Below, piece by piece: positions 60,255 through 64,000 of a stretch of DNA of 64,000 nucleotides. The position numbers and the translations under genes were made by a program. The notes beneath the pieces are model-generated. The model worked only from the letters and a program-made list of their open reading frames with translations, did no database searches and had not been told where the DNA came from. The DNA comes from an uncultured Christensenellaceae bacterium (GTDB lineage Bacteria > Bacillota > Clostridia > Christensenellales > Pumilibacteraceae). The stretch covers positions 62,001 to 126,000 of the forward strand of contig CAJUKG010000006.1 in assembly GCA_910586925.1 (NCBI GenBank). The letters run 5' to 3'. Every line of letters starts with the position of its first letter. Position 1 is the stretch's first letter.

Positions 60255-60309
60255 AAAGAACGCCGCCTTTTGCGCAATACAGATATAAAGGGGCTAAAGC
60301 CCCGTGTCT

Positions 60310-60338
60310 ATTTTATCATACAACCGTTATTTTTGCAA
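60310..60338 (-). promoter_or_regulatory. Promoter of the GH78-like gene
   Basis: On the minus strand TTGCAA (60333-60338), a 17-bp spacer and TAAAAT (60310-60315). A GGGGCTTTAGCCCC hairpin follows at the expected transcript start. The remaining 60339-60523 stretch has no gene. Confidence 0.65.
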
Positions 60339-60523
60339 CTCTTTTTTAAGGTTTCATGCCCTTTTGTTTACGGTGAGCCGCACTTTCGACATTAATCGCT
60401 CGTTCTGTGCCGCCGCTTTGCTATTTTGCGCGTTTTCGGCGATTTTTAATATTCCGCGATGCGACACGAATATAAATTCACAAAAAATAAAGAATCATTC
60501 AGAATGCAGGGAAGAATCTCCTA

Positions 60524-60561
60524 TTAAATCGTCCGCAATTATTAATTATTAATTGTTAATT
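60524..60561 (+). repeat. 38-bp direct repeat, left copy
   Basis: TTAAATCGTCCGCAATTATT followed by AATTATTAATTGTTAATT. It matches 61399-61436 at 37 of 38 positions; the two bracket the XRE/membrane-protein module. A related short motif ending GCAGGGAAGAATCTCC lies just to the left (60494-60521). Confidence 0.88.
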
Positions 60562-60564
60562 GGT

Positions 60565-60777
60565 TTAATATTCCCTTCTGCCGCAAAGGACGTCGATACT
60601 CACGTCGAAATAATCGGCGAGTTTCCAGCACTCGACAATACTCGGCTCGATTTTGCCCTGCTCCCAGCGCGATAAATTTGCTTGACTCGTGCCGATTTCT
60701 TTGGCAAGCCGACGTTGCGACAGTCCGCGCACCCTGCGGTATTCCGCTATCTTATTGTTCTCGAAATTCGCACTCAT
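60565..60777 (-). CDS. XRE-family repressor (70 aa), module 2
   Basis: A single-domain Cro/CI-type regulator. Helix-turn-helix at about 18-42: LSQRRLAKEIGTSQANLSRWEQG, close to many phage and SinR-like repressors. The C-terminal CGRREY is short. It faces the small membrane protein at 60874; two palindromes lie between them. Its -10 (TATAAT, 60786-60791) ends 8 nt from the ATG, with AAGGA fitting inside, so the mRNA leader is extremely short. Operator 1 overlaps this -10, suggesting autorepression. Confidence 0.9.
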   Translation of the reverse strand: MSANFENNKIAEYRRVRGLSQRRLAKEIGTSQANLSRWEQGKIEPSIVECWKLADYFDVSIDVLCGRREY

Positions 60778-60785
60778 GTCCTTAT

Positions 60786-60839
60786 ATTATACAAAAACGT
60801 ATCAAAATACTTGACAGATACATATTTGTATCATATAAT
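60786..60839 (+). promoter_or_regulatory. Two palindromic operators and divergent promoters, module 2
   Basis: Plus-strand TTGACA (60811-60816), a 17-bp spacer and TATAAT (60834-60839). The palindrome GATACATATTTGTATC (60817-60832) fills the spacer. A second site TATACAAAAACGTATC (60788-60803) lies upstream and overlaps the minus-strand TATAAT of the XRE gene. Centres are 29 bp apart. Confidence 0.78.
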
Positions 60840-60873
60840 GGAAACGCGAAACTGCAAAGGAGGTTACACGGTA

Positions 60874-61107
60874 ATGGACAACAAATTGGCACGGTTTTTG
60901 TTGGCGTTTTTTCTCGGGTGGATTGGAAGCATAATAATAAACCACACTACGCTCAAACCCGACGGATACACGTCTCGCTCGCTTGCGTATTTCTTATTGG
61001 GAATTGTTACGTTCGGAATTTATCCGTTGGTGGCGGCTATATGCAATCTTACATTCGACCCGAGCAAACCGAGCAATATAGGCTACATGACAGACAAAGC
61101 AAAATAA
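60874..61107 (+). CDS. Small two-helix membrane protein
   Basis: A 77-aa protein with two hydrophobic segments (about 6-26 and 37-60) separated by a short polar turn, and a polar C-terminal end (DPSKPSNIGYMTDKAK). It resembles TM2-like or superinfection-immunity-like small membrane proteins only in general form. A strong SD, AAAGGAGG, lies 11 nt upstream of the ATG, and an operator-covered consensus promoter drives it, so it is probably made in bursts when the XRE protein is released. A terminator follows. Function unknown. Confidence 0.75.
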   Translation: MDNKLARFLLAFFLGWIGSIIINHTTLKPDGYTSRSLAYFLLGIVTFGIYPLVAAICNLTFDPSKPSNIGYMTDKAK

Positions 61108-61116
61108 TAACCGAAA

Positions 61117-61152
61117 CAAAATCCGCAAAGCATCTGTTTTGCGGATTTTTTA
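61117..61152 (+). terminator. Rho-independent terminator of the small membrane protein
   Basis: AAATCCGCAAA pairs with TTTGCGGATTT and is followed by TTT. Confidence 0.9.
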
Positions 61153-61172
61153 TGCGATTTTACGGACGCATT

Positions 61173-61306
61173 GTCATTTCGACCAAACGAGCGAAGCGAG
61201 TGCGTGGAGAAATCTAATAAGACACGTAGATTGGAATAGAAACATAAAAACGTAAAAGATTTCTCCGCTTCGCGCTTCGTTTCTCTTGCGCTTCGGTCGA
61301 AATGAC
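61173..61306. repeat. REPIN-like inverted doublet, locus 2
   Basis: GTCATTTCGACC...GGAGAAATCT (61173-61215) differs from the copy at 13534-13576 at one position of 43. Its inverted partner (GATTTCTCCGC...GGTCGAAATGAC, 61258-61306) follows after the same 42-nt spacing. A further hairpin GGCGTG...CACGCC lies at about 61359-61380. The 61153-61437 stretch holds no gene. Confidence 0.8.
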
Positions 61307-61398
61307 GGCGTGAAAGTGGGTACGTCGCGCACTGTCGAATAATACGTGACACATCGCGGCGTGCCGGGGACGTCACGCCCTACAGAAATAAGGTTATC

Positions 61399-61436
61399 TT
61401 AAATCGTCCGCAATTTTTAATTATTAATTGTTAATT
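61399..61436 (+). repeat. 38-bp direct repeat, right copy
   Basis: TTAAATCGTCCGCAATTTTT followed by AATTATTAATTGTTAATT, one mismatch from 60524-60561. It ends 1 bp before the stop codon of the pullulanase. Confidence 0.88.
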
Positions 61437-61437
61437 T

Positions 61438-63447
61438 TTAATTAATCTCCACTCTTTCCCCGTCGATCTCGACGCTGCCTTTAAGCTCGGACGGGTCGAG
61501 GTCTAGCGTGAGCGTTATTCCGTTTTTACAGCGGCTGAAAACAAGCCTGCCCGTGTCGTAATTCGCGGCGTCGAACATGCCGTACGCATATTCGGGCGCG
61601 CAAGACTGCGAATACGAAAACAGTTCGCGTCCGTACTTTTTACGCAACGCGATGAGCTTTTTGTAATGTTCGCGCAACGATGCGAAATCCGCCTGACGCG
61701 ACCATTGCAGGCTGTTGAGCTTGCTCGGCGAGTTGTACGAATCCTCGTTGCCGTACTTCGTCCGCGCAAACTCCTCGCCCGCGAGCATGAAACACATGCC
61801 CGTGCTCATGAGGTACGCCGCCGCGACGAGCTTATTGCGCGCGACGTCGGTCGGCGACGGTTCGTCGTAGTACAGCGTGGACGCATTGCCGTGCGCCGCG
61901 CCGCGCAAGTGATCCCACAGCGTATAATTATCGTGCGCCGCGGCGTACGCGACGTTCCGCGATCCCGTTCCGACGTTCATTCCCTCGGAGAATCCGCCTA
62001 TTCCGCCCTCGACGGTGCGCTTCACCTTGCCGAGTTCGCTCGGCTTGCCGTTCACCCAGCCCGCTTGCGGGATCTTGTCGCAACACATGCCGCGAAGCCC
62101 GTCCCTGCCGCTGCCGTTGAACACCGCGATCCGCGGATCGAGTACGTCGAACGCGCGATCGTCGGTAAACGACCGCGAAAAAACATGTTTTATGAGCATG
62201 TTCCCGTCGTTGCGCACGTATTCGTCGCTCCACATTCCGCCCGACGTCAGTTCGGTGCGCCGAGTGTACGATGCGGGCACATAGTCGCCGTCTGCCGACC
62301 ACGGCTCGCCGTACATGAGTATGCGCTTGCCGTTCCCGCCGTCGCAATTATCGAGCGCGCGGCGAATTAAGTTGAGCGTCGCTGCGTCGTGGATCCCCAT
62401 GAGATCGAACCGAAACCCGTCCACGTGGTACTCGTTCGCCCAATACAGCACCGATTCCACAATGAATTTGCGCATCATCGTGCGCTCGGACGCCGTGCCG
62501 TTGCCGCAACCCGAATCGTTGGTGAACGCGCCCGATTCGTCGGTGCGGTGATAGTAGTACGGTACGGTATCGTGAAACGCCTGTCCGCCCGCCGAATACG
62601 TGTGGTTATACACAACGTCCATAATGACGCCTATACCCGCGTCGTGAAGCGACTGCACCATGCGCTTGAACTCAGTGATGCGCACGTCGCCGCGCATGCT
62701 GTCCGTCGCGTACGAGCCTTCGGGAATATTGTAGTTTTGCGGGTCGTATCCCCAATTAAACGAATCACAGTCCGCCCGCGTCGTTTCCGTTTCGTCCACC
62801 GTGGCGAAATCGTATACGGGATTGAGATGCACGTACGTCACGCCGAGATCTTTGAGATAATCGACGCCCGTTTTGAGATCGGTGCCCGGCACGGTAGTGC
62901 CGCGTTCGGTGAAAGCGAGGTACTTGCCTTTGTACTTCATGCCCGAATCGGGCGAAGCCGAAAAGTCGTCAACGTTGATCTCCCATATAATAGGCACGTC
63001 CGCGCCCGCTTTCTTGCTCGCATATATCGGTCTGTCGCGGTCCCAGCCCTCGGGGTCCGTCGCGCGAAGGTCTATCACCATGCCGCGCGCACCGTTCGCC
63101 GAGCATGCCCGCGCATACGGGTCTATCGTTTCGCGTAACGCGCCGGGATTATCTACGAGATATGTGTAGTACATGCCGTTGAGATCGCCCTGCACGCGTT
63201 TTTCCCAAACGCCGCCCCAGCTCCCGCCGACTATGCGTTTTTCCATTACGACGGGACGCGCGCGAACGGCAAGAGCCGTTTCGTACAGCTTGAGCGTCAC
63301 GCCGTCGGCGAACGGTGCCCAAACCCTGAAAACCGTTTCGTCCTTGCCGTACACCGCGCCCAGCTCCGCTTTGCGGGTATCCGCACATTCGAACCTGCGC
63401 ACGAACGCCGCGCTGTCTATCATATTCGTTATTTTACGCACATTCAT
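61438..63447 (-). CDS. Type I pullulanase (GH13)
   Basis: A 669-aa intracellular debranching enzyme cutting alpha-1,6 bonds in pullulan, glycogen-derived and starch-derived oligosaccharides. N-terminal CBM48-like domain (about 25-125: FRVWAPFADGVTLKLYE), then a GH13 barrel with the type I pullulanase motif FNWGYDP (230-236), nucleophile Asp348 (DGFRFDLMG), acid/base Glu381 (MYGEPWS) and transition-state Asp506 (AAHDNYTLWDH). C-terminal beta domain completes it. No signal peptide. The start may be M1 or M9. Nothing nearby encodes other glycogen genes. Confidence 0.94.
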   Translation of the reverse strand: MNVRKITNMIDSAAFVRRFECADTRKAELGAVYGKDETVFRVWAPFADGVTLKLYETALAVRARPVVMEKRIVGGSWGGVWEKRVQGDLNGMYYTYLVDNPGALRETIDPYARACSANGARGMVIDLRATDPEGWDRDRPIYASKKAGADVPIIWEINVDDFSASPDSGMKYKGKYLAFTERGTTVPGTDLKTGVDYLKDLGVTYVHLNPVYDFATVDETETTRADCDSFNWGYDPQNYNIPEGSYATDSMRGDVRITEFKRMVQSLHDAGIGVIMDVVYNHTYSAGGQAFHDTVPYYYHRTDESGAFTNDSGCGNGTASERTMMRKFIVESVLYWANEYHVDGFRFDLMGIHDAATLNLIRRALDNCDGGNGKRILMYGEPWSADGDYVPASYTRRTELTSGGMWSDEYVRNDGNMLIKHVFSRSFTDDRAFDVLDPRIAVFNGSGRDGLRGMCCDKIPQAGWVNGKPSELGKVKRTVEGGIGGFSEGMNVGTGSRNVAYAAAHDNYTLWDHLRGAAHGNASTLYYDEPSPTDVARNKLVAAAYLMSTGMCFMLAGEEFARTKYGNEDSYNSPSKLNSLQWSRQADFASLREHYKKLIALRKKYGRELFSYSQSCAPEYAYGMFDAANYDTGRLVFSRCKNGITLTLDLDPSELKGSVEIDGERVEIN

Positions 63448-63536
63448 ATGGAAACCCTTCGCCCGCCGTCGCGGAAAATTCGTCCGCCGCCGCTATTTCG
63501 TCTTTTCGGTATTGCCGCGCCGTACTCGCGACCGTC

Positions 63537-64000
63537 TCACCGCACCGTTCCGTCGTTTTTTCCGACGAGCGTGCCTCGCCCGCCGCAGTCGATCTCGTCC
63601 CGCACGTACTGACCGTTCGCGACGAGCTGACCGAGCGGACCGCCGCCGCGCTCGACGGTGCCCGAATTGTAAGCGACCACGCCGCCGCATTCCGTGCCGA
63701 GCGCAATTCCGTTCGCCGTCACCGTGTCGAACGAATTGCCGCGCACGACGCCGCCGTCGCGGTTGACCGACACGCAGCCCGCCGCCGCGCGGATATTGTC
63801 CGCCGCGCCGCGAAGCCCCACGCGCACCGCATGATTGGATTCCACGACCCCGCCCGCACGGTTTTCGAGAACCATGCCCGACATTTCGTAACTCGCCGTA
63901 CCGAGCCGCACCGTCACGTCCTGCACGAACACGCCGCGCACCGTACAGCCGCGAACGCACCCGCTGTTATGCACGGCGATGCCGCACGCGCCGCCGCCCG
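63537..64000 (-). CDS. C-terminal part of a GLUG-like repeat surface protein
   Basis: At least 154 residues of a protein that continues past the right edge. Short repeats of the form GG-V-V-x-x-N-x-G-x-V recur: GGVVESNHAVRV, DGGVVRGNSFD, GGVVAYNSGTVE and the final GTLVGKNDGTVR. These resemble GLUG or right-handed beta-helix repeats of secreted adhesins and proteases. No membrane anchor or sorting signal follows; the stop comes directly after the last repeat. It reads toward the pullulanase with an 89-bp gap. The DNA is very GC-rich compared with neighbours. Confidence 0.6.
   Translation of the reverse strand, partial: GGGACGIAVHNSGCVRGCTVRGVFVQDVTVRLGTASYEMSGMVLENRAGGVVESNHAVRVGLRGAADNIRAAAGCVSVNRDGGVVRGNSFDTVTANGIALGTECGGVVAYNSGTVERGGGPLGQLVANGQYVRDEIDCGGRGTLVGKNDGTVR

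Noticed and set aside
1..64000. tRNA or rRNA genes
   Set aside because: No cloverleaf with a T-loop GTTCRANNC consensus nor any rRNA stretch was recognised on either strand by reading; a dedicated covariance search was not possible.

Overview
The window reads as a chromosomal segment of an uncultured Bacillota (Firmicutes) bacterium, most likely a Clostridia-like gut lineage. The evidence is a complete S10-spc-alpha ribosomal protein cluster in Firmicutes order (adk and map after secY, a KOW-domain gene between map and infA, zinc-type S14 and S4), AgrC/AgrA-like signalling, an FMN riboswitch controlling a RibU riboflavin permease, Lgt-dependent lipoproteins, a type I pullulanase and SD-led genes with sigma-A promoters. 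I cannot name a genus from sequence alone.

Layout. 0-2.6 kb: a minus-strand operon of clpP, a Sel1-like/degenerate AAA+ protein and the start of a VirD4/TraG-like ATPase that runs off the left edge. 2.8-5.1 kb: two tandem paralogues of unknown function. 5.2-6.2 kb: a 70-aa XRE repressor divergent from a PH-domain membrane protein, with two palindromic operators between them. 6.3-10.1 kb: an M18 aminopeptidase and a hybrid histidine kinase. 10.1-13.3 kb: a DegT-like protein that appears to lack the PLP lysine, and two DUF2207-like membrane proteins, the first apparently leaderless. 13.3-13.9 kb: intergenic repeats. 13.9-16.5 kb: a two-component system whose kinase is broken by a 4-bp duplication. 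16.7-24.5 kb: a Sel1 membrane protein, ribU with its riboswitch, a membrane protein with an acidic tail, a DIP1984-like protein, a lipoprotein, a degenerate RadC, a CPBP protease and lgt.

24.8-37.5 kb is an accessory surface-carbohydrate region: two domain-permuted, membrane-anchored GH3 glycosidases flank a lipoprotein with Listeria-Bacteroides repeats and a CBM-like domain, next to an operon of an AgrC-like kinase, a LytTR regulator and an SGNH/leucine-rich-repeat lipoprotein. 37.8-54.4 kb is the ribosomal/secY/rpoA operon on the minus strand, read from a strong promoter at 54.4 kb. Two of its gene gaps (adk-secY and rpmD-rpsE) carry tandem repeats. 54.8-64 kb holds an orphan ParA, a lysophospholipid acyltransferase and MGDG-synthase-like glycosyltransferase pair (probable glycolipid synthesis), a GH78-like glycosidase, a second XRE/membrane-protein module bounded by 38-bp direct repeats, a pullulanase and the end of a GLUG-like surface protein.

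The most unusual signals are: two unrelated XRE/membrane-protein modules with the same two-operator layout, one operator lying exactly between the -35 and -10; at least two genes whose start codon sits 6 nt after a consensus -10; a REPIN-like repeat family with a 140-bp near-perfect duplication; exact 59-bp tandem repeats inside the ribosomal operon; and several probable pseudo-enzymes (RadC, DegT, AAA+).
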